Assembly (NCBI GenBank): GCA_036389135.1
Contig: DASVQP010000117.1
Coordinates: forward strand, 62,001 to 126,000
DNA: 64,000 nt
Direction of reading: 5' to 3'
From: Longimicrobium sp.
GTDB lineage: Bacteria; Gemmatimonadota; Gemmatimonadetes; Longimicrobiales; Longimicrobiaceae
Shown: in pieces, positions 43,491-52,329 of the stretch
Layout: every line of letters starts with the position of its first letter
How positions within the stretch are numbered: position 1 is the stretch's first letter
Made by a program: the position numbers and the translations under genes
The notes under the pieces: generated by a model
The model's database searches: none
What the model saw: only the letters and a program-made list of their open reading frames with translations
What the model was told of the DNA's origin: nothing

Positions 43491-44387
43491 TCAAGCTTGG
43501 CCGATCGCGCTCCCCAGCCGCACCGGCGCACCCGCCACGCTCCCCTCCGCCAGCTCCACGCGGCCGGGCTCGAACACCAGCACTACGGTGGAGCCCAGGT
43601 GAAAGGTCATGATCTCGTCGCCCTGCGCGATGGGGACGGGCGGGTCGTAGCTCTTGGTGGCCGCCGCGAGGCCGCGGCGGTTGGTGACCCACGACGATGA
43701 GCCGGCCGGAGCGTTCCAGGCCGGGTCGAAGGCGGCGGAGATGCGGCCGACGTTGTAGGCGCCCACCGCCACCATCGCCACGCGGCCGAGGGGGCCGTCG
43801 ATGTAAGCCAACAGGCGCTCGTTGCGGGCGAAGAGGTCGGGGAGGTGCGCCACGGCGGGGGCGTTCACCGGGAGGAGCGCGCCGGGAATGTGGCGCGCGC
43901 GCGGCACCACGCCCCCGCACGGCGAGTGGATGCGGTGGTAGTCCCGCGGGCTCAGGTAGATGGTGGCGAAGGCGCCGCCCTCGAAGCGCTCCCACTCCGC
44001 GCCGTCGTCCAGCAGGCCGGCCAGCGTGTACTGGCGCCCCTTGGCCTGGATCAGCTTCCCCTCCGCCACCCGCCCCACCTGCCCGAACACGCCGTCCACC
44101 GGGGAGGCGGCGACGCGCGGGTCTGCGGGCCAGGTGCGCGCGCCGTCCCTGAGCTTGCGCACGAAGAAGCGGTTCAGCGACGGGTACTCCTCCAGGGGCA
44201 GCTCGCACTCGCTGACGTCGGCGCCCACGGCGCGGGCGAAGGCGCCCAGGACGGGGCGGCGCAGCGGGCGCGGGAGGGGCGCGTCCGCGATGCGGCCGAA
44301 GGCGCGGGAGAGCGCGCCCTGCGGGAGGCGCCCCAGGACGCGGAGCAGCGCCCGCGCTCGGGCGGACGGAAGGTCGGTCTGGCTCAT
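43491..44387 (-). CDS. psd: phosphatidylserine decarboxylase
   Basis: 298-residue proenzyme that makes phosphatidylethanolamine. PSLNRFFVRKL, the HRIHSPCGGVV segment and the self-cleavage site HLGSTVVLVFEP are present; cleavage before the Ser creates the pyruvoyl group. Start ATG at 44387. Diverges from the M16 peptidase pair. Confidence 0.95.
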   Translation of the reverse strand: MSQTDLPSARARALLRVLGRLPQGALSRAFGRIADAPLPRPLRRPVLGAFARAVGADVSECELPLEEYPSLNRFFVRKLRDGARTWPADPRVAASPVDGVFGQVGRVAEGKLIQAKGRQYTLAGLLDDGAEWERFEGGAFATIYLSPRDYHRIHSPCGGVVPRARHIPGALLPVNAPAVAHLPDLFARNERLLAYIDGPLGRVAMVAVGAYNVGRISAAFDPAWNAPAGSSSWVTNRRGLAAATKSYDPPVPIAQGDEIMTFHLGSTVVLVFEPGRVELAEGSVAGAPVRLGSAIGQA

Positions 44388-44524
44388 GGCATGCGGCGGA
44401 TGAAGATTGCGCGCCGCCTGTTGCGCGGCGCGGGAGCGGAACGGGCCCCGAAGTGTTAGATTCGGCCCCTTCGCACAGGGCGCGCCGTGCGCCGGCGAAG
44501 CGAGCAACCCGGAGACGAACCGAC

Positions 44525-45832
44525 GTGCAGGATACCCACGACACCCCGTTCCGCATCGAGTCGCGCACGCACGTCCTGCGCAACGGGATGCGGATCGTGG
44601 CCCACGAAGACCGCACCGCGCCGCTGGTGGCCGTGCACCTCATGTACCGCGTAGGGTCGCGTGACGAGCGGCCGGGGCGCACGGGACTGGCCCACCTGCT
44701 GGAGCACCTGATGTTCGAGGGCTCGCAGCACGCCCCCAAGGGCGACTTCGACGACCTGCTGGAGCGGGTGGGCGGCACCAACAACGGCTCCACCTGGCTC
44801 GACCGCACCAACTACTACGAGACGGTCCCCTCGCACGCCGTGGAGCTTCCGCTCTGGCTGGAGCGCGACCGGATGGCCTTCTTCCTCCCCACGCTCACCG
44901 AGGAAACGCTAGAGGTGCAGCGCGGGGTGGTGATCAACGAGCGCCGCCAGACGTTCGAGAACCGCCCGTACGGCCTGGCCGACGAGCGGCTGCACGAGCT
45001 CCTCTTCCCAGGCGGGCACCCGTACTCCTGGCCCACCATCGGCTACACGCCGGACCTGGAGGCGACGACGCTGGAGGACGCGCGCACATTCTATTCGACG
45101 TACTACACCGCCGGCAACGCGGTGCTGGTGTTCGCGGGCGACATCTCGGCCCAGGATGCCTTCGCGCTGGCCGAGCGCTACTTCGGCGACCTGCCGGCCG
45201 GCCCCGAGCTTCCAGATGCGCCGCGGACCGACGCACTCCCGGCCGTCGGGGTGCGCGAGACGATGGAGGACGCCGTCTCCTTTCCGCGGACGTACCGCGC
45301 GTGGGCGGTGCCCGGCTACGGGACGCGCGACTGGGTGGCGCTCGACGTCCTCGCCTACCTGCTGGCGGACGGCGAGAGCTCGCGGCTGCAGCGGGCGCTG
45401 GTACGCGAGGGGCAGCTCGCGCAGGACGTGGACACCTATCTGTACCCGACTGCGCTGTGCGGCATCTTCGGCATCGTCTCCACCGCACGGTCGGGGGTGG
45501 ACGTGGACACCGTGGACGCCGCCATCCGCCACGCGCTGGACCAGGTTGCCCGCGGCGACGTGGGGGACGACGAGGTGGTGGGCGCCGTGCGCCGGGTGCG
45601 GCGCGACCACGTGGGGCAGCTCGCCACGGTGGAGGAGCGGGCCGACGCGCTGGCCTACGCCGCCACCGTGCTCGGTGACGCGGAAGCCCTCAACCGCGTC
45701 TCCGCACTGTACGACACGATCACGGCGGACGACGTGGAGCGCGTGGCGGCGCAGTACCTCGATGAAATGCGCGGCGTCACGCTCCTGGTGTTGTCGGACG
45801 AGGCCGACGAGGAGGTCCAGGATGCCGCCTAG
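44525..45832 (+). CDS. M16 family zinc peptidase, catalytic subunit
   Basis: 435 residues. Inverted zinc motif HLLEHLMFEGS (HxxEH) with downstream Glu in LEVQRGVVINERRQ; NGMRIVAHEDRTAPLVAVHL at the N-terminus. The GTG at 44525 follows GGAG. Bacterial M16B enzymes act as a pair of a zinc subunit and a non-zinc partner. The next gene is that partner and overlaps by 11 bases. Confidence 0.93.
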   Translation: MQDTHDTPFRIESRTHVLRNGMRIVAHEDRTAPLVAVHLMYRVGSRDERPGRTGLAHLLEHLMFEGSQHAPKGDFDDLLERVGGTNNGSTWLDRTNYYETVPSHAVELPLWLERDRMAFFLPTLTEETLEVQRGVVINERRQTFENRPYGLADERLHELLFPGGHPYSWPTIGYTPDLEATTLEDARTFYSTYYTAGNAVLVFAGDISAQDAFALAERYFGDLPAGPELPDAPRTDALPAVGVRETMEDAVSFPRTYRAWAVPGYGTRDWVALDVLAYLLADGESSRLQRALVREGQLAQDVDTYLYPTALCGIFGIVSTARSGVDVDTVDAAIRHALDQVARGDVGDDEVVGAVRRVRRDHVGQLATVEERADALAYAATVLGDAEALNRVSALYDTITADDVERVAAQYLDEMRGVTLLVLSDEADEEVQDAA

Positions 45833-47138
45833 CCCCGCCTTCCTCCCCGCGCCATCCATCGGCGCGCCGCCCGCGCCCCGCGTTCCGCGTCCGGAGCGAT
45901 ATACGCTGTCGAACGGGCTGCGCGTGATCGCGGCGCGCATGGGCGAGATCCCGCAGGTGGTGCTGCGCCTGGCGATCCCGGCCGGCTCCGCCGCGGAGCC
46001 GCGCGAGCGCCCCGGGACGGCCGCGCTGGTCGGACACCTCCTCACCGAGGGCACGGAGCTCCAGACCGCGCAGGAGCTCAACGCCCGCGTGGACTATCTG
46101 GGCGCCCTCCTGCACGCCAACGTCGGCCACGACTACGCCGAAGCCGAGGCGGTGCTCCTCCACGAGACGCTGGAGGAAGGGATCCAGCTGCTCGCCGAGA
46201 TCATCACCCGCCCCTCCTTTCCTGACGCGGAGGTGGAGCGGATCAGGAACGAGTCGCTGGACGCCCTCGTCGCCCGCGAGGACGAGCCCGGGAACGTGGC
46301 CGACGACCGCGTGTCGCTGGAAGTCTTCGGAGCCGATCATCCGTACGGCCGTCCCTCCTTCGGCACGGCGGAGGGAATCGCCGGGGTGACGAGGGACGAG
46401 CTGGTGGACTTCCACGCGCGCCACTACCGCCCCGCCGGCGCATACCTCGTGGCCGCAGGCGACTTCGAGCCGGGCGCATTGCGCGAGATGCTCGAAGCGG
46501 CGTTCGCGGGGTGGATGGGGGAGGCGCCGCCGGTCGCGTACCCCGCCGAGGACGGCGACACGCCGGCGGCCGCGGGCCAGCTGGTCGCGGTGCCGTGGGA
46601 CGACGCGGCGCAGTCGGAGATCCGCATCGCGGGGCGCGGCATCGACCGCCGCTCGCCGGACTGGGTGCGCGGCGCGGTCGCCAACTACATCCTGGGCGGC
46701 AGCACCATAACCGGCCGTCTGGGGGCCAACCTCCGCGAGGAGAAGGGGTGGACCTACGGCGCCAATTCCGCGTTCTCGGCCGGCATCGCGCGGGGCGGCT
46801 GGACGGCGCACACCGCCGTGGACGTGGAGGTGACCGCCGGAGCCGTGGAGGAGATGCTCCGCGAGATGCGGCGGATGGCCGATGAGCCGGTGGACGAGGA
46901 CGAGCTGCGGCGCGCCCGCGACGCCATGGTCCTCTCCCTCCCCCGGGCCTTCGAGACGCCGGGCCAGGTGGCGAGCCGGCTCGGGACGCTGGAGGCGTAC
47001 GGGCTGCCGCACGACTACTGGGACCGCTACCCCGCCGCCGTGCAGGCGGTGACGGCGGAGGACGTGCAGCGCATCGCCCGCGAGCGCTTCCACCCGGACC
47101 GCGTGGTACGCGTGGTGGTGGGGGACGGCGTGGCGTGA
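45822..47138 (+). CDS. M16 family peptidase, non-zinc partner subunit
   Basis: 438 residues with the M16 fold, but the zinc motif is degenerate (VGHLLTEGTEL, no second His). It keeps the C-terminal substrate-binding features (GGSTITGRLGANLREEKGWTYG) typical of R/Y-motif partner subunits. Together with the upstream protein it should form a heterodimer that degrades peptides. No signal peptide; the Pro-rich first 25 residues are not conserved. Confidence 0.92.
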   Translation: MPPSPAFLPAPSIGAPPAPRVPRPERYTLSNGLRVIAARMGEIPQVVLRLAIPAGSAAEPRERPGTAALVGHLLTEGTELQTAQELNARVDYLGALLHANVGHDYAEAEAVLLHETLEEGIQLLAEIITRPSFPDAEVERIRNESLDALVAREDEPGNVADDRVSLEVFGADHPYGRPSFGTAEGIAGVTRDELVDFHARHYRPAGAYLVAAGDFEPGALREMLEAAFAGWMGEAPPVAYPAEDGDTPAAAGQLVAVPWDDAAQSEIRIAGRGIDRRSPDWVRGAVANYILGGSTITGRLGANLREEKGWTYGANSAFSAGIARGGWTAHTAVDVEVTAGAVEEMLREMRRMADEPVDEDELRRARDAMVLSLPRAFETPGQVASRLGTLEAYGLPHDYWDRYPAAVQAVTAEDVQRIARERFHPDRVVRVVVGDGVA

Positions 47139-47152
47139 CGAGGGAACGGAAA

Positions 47153-47190
47153 ACGCGGGTGGAGCGGCCGTTTGCCAGTTCCACCCGCGT
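47153..47190. terminator. terminator between convergent genes
   Basis: ACGCGGGTGGA (47153-47163) and TCCACCCGCGT (47180-47190) make an 11-bp perfect stem between the M16 pair and the convergent zinc-ribbon gene. Confidence 0.7.
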
Positions 47191-47210
47191 CTTCCAGACC
47201 TCGCCCGGGG

Positions 47211-47528
47211 TTAGCGCAGCGGGTTGTCTCGCTGCTCGCCGCGCCACACGGCGTCATCGTCCGCCTCGTCGGCCTCCGCGCGCACCAGCTCCAGGCTGGG
47301 TACGGGCTGCGGATGCAGGTGGTTGCGAGTGGTTCCTTCCCAGCCGCAGGCGATGCACCAGCGCTGGCTGAGGAAGCGGCGCACCGGCTGCAGCATCTTG
47401 GAGCGGATCGACAGCGTCTCGCCGCCGCAGCGGGGGCAATCGCGCCCGGCGGGAAGCAGCGCGACGAGCAGTACGACGGGTGCCACGAACATCACGATCC
47501 AGAGCCCGGCCATGAACATCACGAACAT
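47211..47528 (-). CDS. membrane-anchored zinc-ribbon protein
   Basis: 105 residues: one N-terminal helix (FVMFMAGLWIVMFVAPVVLL), then a four-cysteine ribbon (DCPRCGG and WCIACGWEG) and an acidic tail. AGGAGG lies just upstream of the ATG at 47528, which decides the start. Function unknown. Confidence 0.7.
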   Translation of the reverse strand: MFVMFMAGLWIVMFVAPVVLLVALLPAGRDCPRCGGETLSIRSKMLQPVRRFLSQRWCIACGWEGTTRNHLHPQPVPSLELVRAEADEADDDAVWRGEQRDNPLR

Positions 47529-47726
47529 CGGTCCCTCCTTTTGCGCTGTGCGTCTCCGCCGGTCTTTCGGGTTGCTGAGCGTCGCGTCTGGAGGTGTCCC
47601 GGGGTCGCGCACGCGCCTTCGGGGAGCCGCACATCGGCCGACGTTCTCCACGGTTTCGACAGGCAAAGCGCATGCCGGACGGGGCGCATCCCGCACGGCT
47701 CAACGGGCACCGTAATCTTTGGCTGA

Positions 47727-48782
47727 ATGAAGATCTTATCGATCGATCCAGGCGCTCCGGACGCGGCCGATCTGGAGCCCGCGGCGGAGGCGCTGCGGGG
47801 CGGCGGGCTCGTCGCTTTCCCTACCGAGACGGTGTACGGGCTGGGCGCCAACGCGCTCGATCCCGATGCGGTGGCGCGCATCTTCGCCGCCAAGGGGCGC
47901 CCCGACTACAACCCGCTGATCGTCCACGCCGCCGACGCGGAGGCGGCGCGCGCGCTGGCCGCGGAGTGGCCGGTCGCGGCGGAGCGCCTGGCGGCTGCTT
48001 TCTGGCCCGGCCCGCTCACCCTGGTCGTCCCCAGGGCCGCGCACGTGCCGGACGCGGTGACGGCGGGGCTCCCCAACGTGGCCCTCCGCGTGCCGGGGCA
48101 CCCGGTGGCGCATGCGCTGCTGGCCGCCGCGGGCATCCCCGTCGCCGCGCCGAGCGCGAACCGCTCCGGCGAGGTCTCCCCCACCACCGCCGGCCACGTG
48201 GTGCGCAGCCTGGGCGACGCGGTGGACGTGGTGGTGGACGGCGGCCCGTGCACGCTGGGCATTGAGTCCACGGTAGTTTCGCTGGCATCCCCAACACCGA
48301 CCATCCTGCGCCCCGGCACCGTGACGCAGGAGGAGCTCTCGGAGGTGCTCGGCGTGGTGCTGATCGCGGGCGGGCCAAAGGAGCAGCCGGGCGCCGCCCT
48401 TCCCTCCCCCGGCCGCATGGACCGGCACTACGCCCCGCGCGCCCAGCTCCGCCTGATCGACCCCGAGCCGACGGGCCTGGTGGCGCTGGTGGCGGCCGGG
48501 CCAGGCGTGGAGGCCTTCCTCCCCATGCGCATCGACAGCCGCACCTACGGCGAGCGCACGGCCGTCCTCTCGTACAGCGGCGCGGAGTACCCCGGCGCCC
48601 GCGTCATCCGCATGCGCCCGGACCCGGCCGGCTACGCCGCCCGCCTCTACGCCACGCTGCACGAACTCGACGCAGAGGGGTACGAAAGAATCCTGGTGGA
48701 GCGCGTGCCGGACGAGCAGGAATGGGCGGGAGTGCGGGATCGCCTTCTGCGCGCGTCGCATCCGGGAAACGAAGTGCGTTAG
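47727..48782 (+). CDS. tsaC: threonylcarbamoyl-AMP synthase (Sua5 type)
   Basis: 351 residues. The N-terminal TsaC domain (GGLVAFPTETVYGLGANALD, KGRPDYNPLIVHA, PSANRSGEVSPT, IESTVVSL) makes threonylcarbamoyl-adenylate for t6A37 in tRNA. The C-terminal Sua5 domain (~215-345) has SPGRMDRHYAPRAQL and ERILVERVPDE. Its last codons and TAG stop lie inside an octamer repeat (GAAGTGCGTTAG), so the C-terminus may have been set by that element. A TAATCT 8 nt before the ATG is a possible -10 box. Confidence 0.94.
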   Translation: MKILSIDPGAPDAADLEPAAEALRGGGLVAFPTETVYGLGANALDPDAVARIFAAKGRPDYNPLIVHAADAEAARALAAEWPVAAERLAAAFWPGPLTLVVPRAAHVPDAVTAGLPNVALRVPGHPVAHALLAAAGIPVAAPSANRSGEVSPTTAGHVVRSLGDAVDVVVDGGPCTLGIESTVVSLASPTPTILRPGTVTQEELSEVLGVVLIAGGPKEQPGAALPSPGRMDRHYAPRAQLRLIDPEPTGLVALVAAGPGVEAFLPMRIDSRTYGERTAVLSYSGAEYPGARVIRMRPDPAGYAARLYATLHELDAEGYERILVERVPDEQEWAGVRDRLLRASHPGNEVR

Positions 48783-48862
48783 CGCGTGATGTGCGTAAGT
48801 GCGTTGGGAATCAGCGGTTCGCGCACACTGATGCACTAACGCACCAACGCACCTGTTTCTGC
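48772..48862. repeat. GTGCGTTA octamer inverted repeat
   Basis: GAAGTGCGTTAGCGCGTGAT and following GTGCGTAAGTGCG face an inverted arm GCACTAACGCACCAACGCAC. The Sua5 stop codon is inside the left arm. Same unit family as at 17801, 55517 and 57544. Confidence 0.8.
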
Positions 48863-48886
48863 CATTCGGTCCTACACGGAACCCTG

Positions 48887-50227
48887 ATGAATACACGTAC
48901 CGAGCAGGTAGAAGGACTGATCGCCCGCTTTCCGCACATTCCGCGGGAGGCGGTGCTCAAGGAAGACCTCCTGCGCACGGGGATCGCGTTCGACGACTCG
49001 GCGCTCAGCGACAACCTGGAGGGCGAGGTCAAGCCGAAGTCGTACTTCATCTTCTCCTTCGACCAGAAGCCGCTGAAGGAGCTGGGCACCGCCGCCATCC
49101 GCCGCCCCCCCGAAGAGGTCGCGCTCACCGGCGGCCCGTGGGAGCTGCGCCGCACCATCGTCTCGGTGCGCACCAACCCGGACTCGCCGTACCGCATCAC
49201 GCGCGGCGAATCGGGGACGCTGCAGATGTGGCTCGACGGCCGCGTCATCGCCGACGTCGCGCTGCCGCCGATGCCGGAGTACTACCGCCACGACCTCGCC
49301 AACGGCAAAACGGTGATGGAGACGGCGCCCACCATCCAGTGGGGCTACCTGATCTACCTGACGGTGCTGCGGCTCTGCCAGTACTTTGGCGCCAAGGAGG
49401 AGTGCCAGTACTGCGACATCAACCACAACTGGCGCCAGCACAAGCAGGAAGGCCGCCCCTACACCGGCGTCAAGCCCGTGGACGACGTGCTGGAGGCGCT
49501 CGCCATCATCGACCGCTACGACACCGCGCGCGTCTCGCAGGCCTACACCCTCACGGGCGGCTCGGTGACGTCGAAGGTGGACGGCCTGGCCGAGGCCGAC
49601 TTCTACGGCCGCTACGCGCAGGCAATCGAGGAGCGCTTCCCCGGCCGGTGGATCGGCAAGGTGGTGGCGCAGGCGCTGCCGCGTGAGGACGTGCAGCGCT
49701 ACTTCGACTACGGCATCCGCATCTACCACCCCAACTACGAGGTGTGGGACAAGCGGCTGTTCGAGATCATCTGCCCGGGCAAGGAGCGCTACGTGGGCCG
49801 CGAGGAGTGGCACCGGCGAATCTTCGACGCGGCGGAGGTGTTCGGGCCGCGCTACGTGATCCCCAACTTCGTCGCCGGGGTGGAGATGGCGAAGCCGTTC
49901 GGGTTCGCCACCATCGACGAAGCGATCGCCTCCACGGCGGAGGGCCTCGACCACTTCATGTCGCGCGGGATCACGCCGCGCTTCACCACCTGGTGCCCGG
50001 AGCCTTCCACCCCGCTCGGCAAAGACAACCCGGAGGGCGCCCCGCTCGAGTACCACATCCGCCTCCTGGAGGTCTACCGCGAGACGCTGGAGAAGCACGG
50101 CCTGAAGCCGCCCCCGGGCTACGGCGTCGCCGGCCCCGGCAACGCCGTCTTCTCCGTCAGCTCCTTCATGGACACCCTGTCCCCCGAAGCGGTGACGGCG
50201 GAGGAAGCCGTCGGCGCGGGGGCGTGA
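48887..50227 (+). CDS. radical SAM protein of unknown function
   Basis: 446 residues. Candidate 4Fe-4S cysteines are C164, C173 and C176 in LRLCQYFGAKEECQYC: spacing CX8CX2C in place of the usual CX3CX2C. A ~160-residue N-terminal domain precedes (YFIFSFDQKPLKELG, GGPWELRRTIVSVRTNPDSP), and a barrel follows (TLTGGSVTSK, RIYHPNYEVWD, PNFVAGVEMAKPFGF, TTWCPEPSTPLG), which is consistent with radical SAM enzymes. No neighbour reveals a substrate. The ATG at 48887 is chosen because upstream sequence is repeat. Confidence 0.78.
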   Translation: MNTRTEQVEGLIARFPHIPREAVLKEDLLRTGIAFDDSALSDNLEGEVKPKSYFIFSFDQKPLKELGTAAIRRPPEEVALTGGPWELRRTIVSVRTNPDSPYRITRGESGTLQMWLDGRVIADVALPPMPEYYRHDLANGKTVMETAPTIQWGYLIYLTVLRLCQYFGAKEECQYCDINHNWRQHKQEGRPYTGVKPVDDVLEALAIIDRYDTARVSQAYTLTGGSVTSKVDGLAEADFYGRYAQAIEERFPGRWIGKVVAQALPREDVQRYFDYGIRIYHPNYEVWDKRLFEIICPGKERYVGREEWHRRIFDAAEVFGPRYVIPNFVAGVEMAKPFGFATIDEAIASTAEGLDHFMSRGITPRFTTWCPEPSTPLGKDNPEGAPLEYHIRLLEVYRETLEKHGLKPPPGYGVAGPGNAVFSVSSFMDTLSPEAVTAEEAVGAGA

Positions 50228-50248
50228 TCCGCGGCAGTGCCGCTAATT

Positions 50249-50281
50249 GGAGAAGCGCCCGCTTATGGCGGGCGCTTCTCC
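50249..50281 (+). terminator. terminator of the radical SAM gene
   Basis: GGAGAAGCGCCCGC and GCGGGCGCTTCTCC form a 14-bp perfect stem with loop TTATG, 21 nt past the stop. Confidence 0.78.
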
Positions 50282-50316
50282 GTTGACCTCACGCATTGTC
50301 TCGCCTACGATGTCGC

Positions 50317-50440
50317 ATGCCTCCGCCGCAGATCGTCATCGACACGAACATCCTTGTTGCGGGGGCTGCGCTCCCGCAACGGTATCGCGTTCCTGCTACT
50401 GTCGCTCATCGGCGTTCCTGAAGAAAATCGGAGAGCTAAA
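50317..50440 (+). pseudogene. truncated, frameshifted PIN-domain toxin
   Basis: A 34-codon frame from the ATG at 50317 begins PPPQIVIDTNILVAG, the exact start of PIN-domain toxins with the first acidic residue (VIDTN). It then leaves the family frame at a run of five G (about 50360). One base on, the next frame continues as LRSRNGIAFLLLSLIG, which fits the PIN family, then breaks off at the antitoxin start. One inserted G and loss of the remaining ~100 residues leave no active toxin. Confidence 0.7.
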
Positions 50441-50710
50441 ATGACCACGCTGAGCCTGCGGCTCCCCGAGTCGCTCCATAAGCAGGTCCGCGAGCTTGCT
50501 TCACGAGAGGGAATCTCGATCGATCAGTTCATCGCCACCGCCGTCGCCGAGAAGATGTCTGCGCTGATGACGGAGGATTACCTTGCCGCGCGCGCAGCTC
50601 GGGGCGACCGCGCGAGCTACGATGCCGCGCTGGCACGGGTACCTGACGCGCCACCCAAAGAACGGGACCGGGCTCCGGGCTGGGGACTCGGGGGGGAAAA
50701 TTCGTTGTAG
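50441..50710 (+). CDS. ribbon-helix-helix antitoxin
   Basis: 89 residues. TTLSLRLPESLHKQVRELAS and REGISIDQFIATAVAEK form a ribbon-helix-helix DNA-binding domain typical of antitoxins paired with PIN toxins. The toxin remnant lies directly upstream, so this is an orphaned antitoxin. GGAGAG precedes the ATG. The last residues and the TAG stop are supplied by a GTAGGGGCGCGAT repeat, so the original C-terminus may have been replaced. Confidence 0.75.
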   Translation: MTTLSLRLPESLHKQVRELASREGISIDQFIATAVAEKMSALMTEDYLAARAARGDRASYDAALARVPDAPPKERDRAPGWGLGGENSL

Positions 50711-50810
50711 GGGCGCGATTCATCGCGCCCGCCCTCTCCCCCACCTCGACCCCCGCCCTTCGCACCGGAACATCGTAGGGGCCGCCCCATGTGGCTGCCC
50801 GTGCCCGCCT
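50707..50810. repeat. GTAGGGGCGCGAT and GTAGGGGCCGCCCCA repeats
   Basis: GTAGGGGCGCGATTCATCG at 50707 and GTAGGGGCCGCCCCATGTGG at 50775, in the same order and spacing class as at 19023/19091 and 27849/27915. The antitoxin stop codon TAG is bases 2-4 of the first copy. Confidence 0.78.
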
Positions 50811-50841
50811 CCGCGCCGCCGTCCGCGTTACGCGCCGTCCC

Positions 50842-51894
50842 CTACCCCCCCACCTGACTCAGCGCCCGCAGCCCGCCGCTCCCCTCGTCGCTGCCCTGCA
50901 CCAGCCAGTGGCGCTCGGGCTTGATGCGCAGGGTGTGGCGGATCAGCGGCTCCAGGGGCTCGCCGCGGCGGAGCGGATCGCGGAGGGCGGTGTGGAGATC
51001 GCCAAAGAGGCAGGGGCGGAGCTGGCCGTCGGCGGTGAGGCGCATGCGGTTGCAGGTGCCGCAGTAGTTGTGGCTCATCGGCGTGATGACGCCCACCGTT
51101 CCCGCCGCGCCGTCGAAGGCGTAGTACTTCGCGGGCCCGTTGCCGCGCGGCCCCGCCACCGGCCGCAGGTCGCCGATGCGGGCGATCCGCCCCAGCGTCT
51201 CCTCCGACGACACGTACTCGTCCTGCGACACGCCCAGGTTGTCGCCGGTGGGCATCACCTCGATGAAGCGGACGTGCCAGGGCCGCTCGCGCGTGATGGC
51301 GGCGAACGCCTCCACCTCGTCGTCGTTCCTCCCGCGCATCACCACGCAGTTGACCTTGATGGGGAAGAACCCGGCTCGCTCCGCCGCCTCCAGCCCGTCC
51401 AGAATCGCCCGCGCGGAGCCCGCACGCCGCGAGATGGCGTCGATGCGCTCGGGGATCAGCGAGTCGAGCGAGACGTTGACGCGGTCCAGCCCCGCGGAGC
51501 GCAGCGCGTCCGCGTGCTCGCCCAGGAGGACGGCGTTGGTGGAAAGGGCGATGTCCTCGATGCCGGAGATCGCACGGAGGATGCGCACCAGCGACGGGAG
51601 GTCGCGGCGTACGAGCGGCTCGCCCCCGGTGATGCGGACGCGGCGCAGCCCCAGCCCGGCCATCGTCCGCACGATCTCGCCGATCTCCTCGTACGAGAGG
51701 AGCTCGTCGCGGCGCAGCCAGGGGAGGCCTTCCTCCGGCATGCAGTAGACGCAGCGGAGGTTGCACTTGTCCGTCACCGAAATGCGGAGGTACTCGATGC
51801 GGCGGCCGAAGCCGTCCGTCATCGGCCCGTGCTCCGGGATGGCGTTCTCGGCCACCACCGGCAGGACGCCGCCGAGCTGCACCAGGCGCGTCAT
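50842..51894 (-). CDS. moaA: GTP 3',8-cyclase
   Basis: 350-residue radical SAM enzyme for the first step of molybdenum cofactor synthesis. N-terminal cluster CNLRCVYC (CX3CX2C), ITGGEPLVRRDLPSLV, and a C-terminal cluster with NYCGTCNRMRLT and LRPCLFG. The terminal residues are GG-like (SQVGG), as needed for activation. ATG overlaps the moaE stop (ATGA). The first ~25 residues are an extension; an internal ATG (MTDGFGRR) is an alternative. Confidence 0.96.
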   Translation of the reverse strand: MTRLVQLGGVLPVVAENAIPEHGPMTDGFGRRIEYLRISVTDKCNLRCVYCMPEEGLPWLRRDELLSYEEIGEIVRTMAGLGLRRVRITGGEPLVRRDLPSLVRILRAISGIEDIALSTNAVLLGEHADALRSAGLDRVNVSLDSLIPERIDAISRRAGSARAILDGLEAAERAGFFPIKVNCVVMRGRNDDEVEAFAAITRERPWHVRFIEVMPTGDNLGVSQDEYVSSEETLGRIARIGDLRPVAGPRGNGPAKYYAFDGAAGTVGVITPMSHNYCGTCNRMRLTADGQLRPCLFGDLHTALRDPLRRGEPLEPLIRHTLRIKPERHWLVQGSDEGSGGLRALSQVGG

Positions 51895-52328
51895 CCGGCC
51901 GCCGGGGTGAAGCCGGGGACCCACTCGTGCGCCCCCTCCGCGTACCCCTCGCGCTTCCACACGGGCACGCGCTGCTTTACCTGCTCGATGACGTAGCGGC
52001 TGGCCTCGTACGCCTCCCCCCGGTGCGGCGCCGCCACGGCGATGGCGATGCTCGCCTCCCCCACCTCCAGCAGCCCCACGCGGTGGACGACCCGGATGTC
52101 GCCCGTCCCCCACCGCTCGCGCGCCTCGTCGGCGATGCGGAGGAGCTCGCGCTCGGCCATCGCCTCGTAGGCGTGGTACTCGAGCTGGGTCACGGCGCGC
52201 CCGTCGTTCTCGTTGCGCACCACGCCCCAGAAGAGGAGCGCCGCCCCGTCCTCGGGGGAGAGCGTATCGGCGAGGATGCGTGCGGCGTCGAGCGGCTCGG
52301 CGACCACGGCGGCGTAGCTTGCCCCCAC
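51891..52328 (-). CDS. moaE: molybdopterin synthase catalytic subunit
   Basis: 145 residues; transfers sulfur from MoaD to precursor Z. GVVRNENDGRAVTQLEYHAY, the conserved HRVGLLEVGEASIAIAVAAP and the catalytic lysines in VKQRVPVWKREGY are present. GTG start, one base after the moaD stop. Transcription order is moaD-moaE-moaA. Confidence 0.95.
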   Translation of the reverse strand: MGASYAAVVAEPLDAARILADTLSPEDGAALLFWGVVRNENDGRAVTQLEYHAYEAMAERELLRIADEARERWGTGDIRVVHRVGLLEVGEASIAIAVAAPHRGEAYEASRYVIEQVKQRVPVWKREGYAEGAHEWVPGFTPAAG

Positions 52329-52329
52329 G

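Noticed and set aside
45822-47138. Inactivated pseudogene of the M16 peptidase
   Set aside because: Loss of the zinc motif is normal for the partner subunit of M16B pairs, and the rest of the protein is intact.
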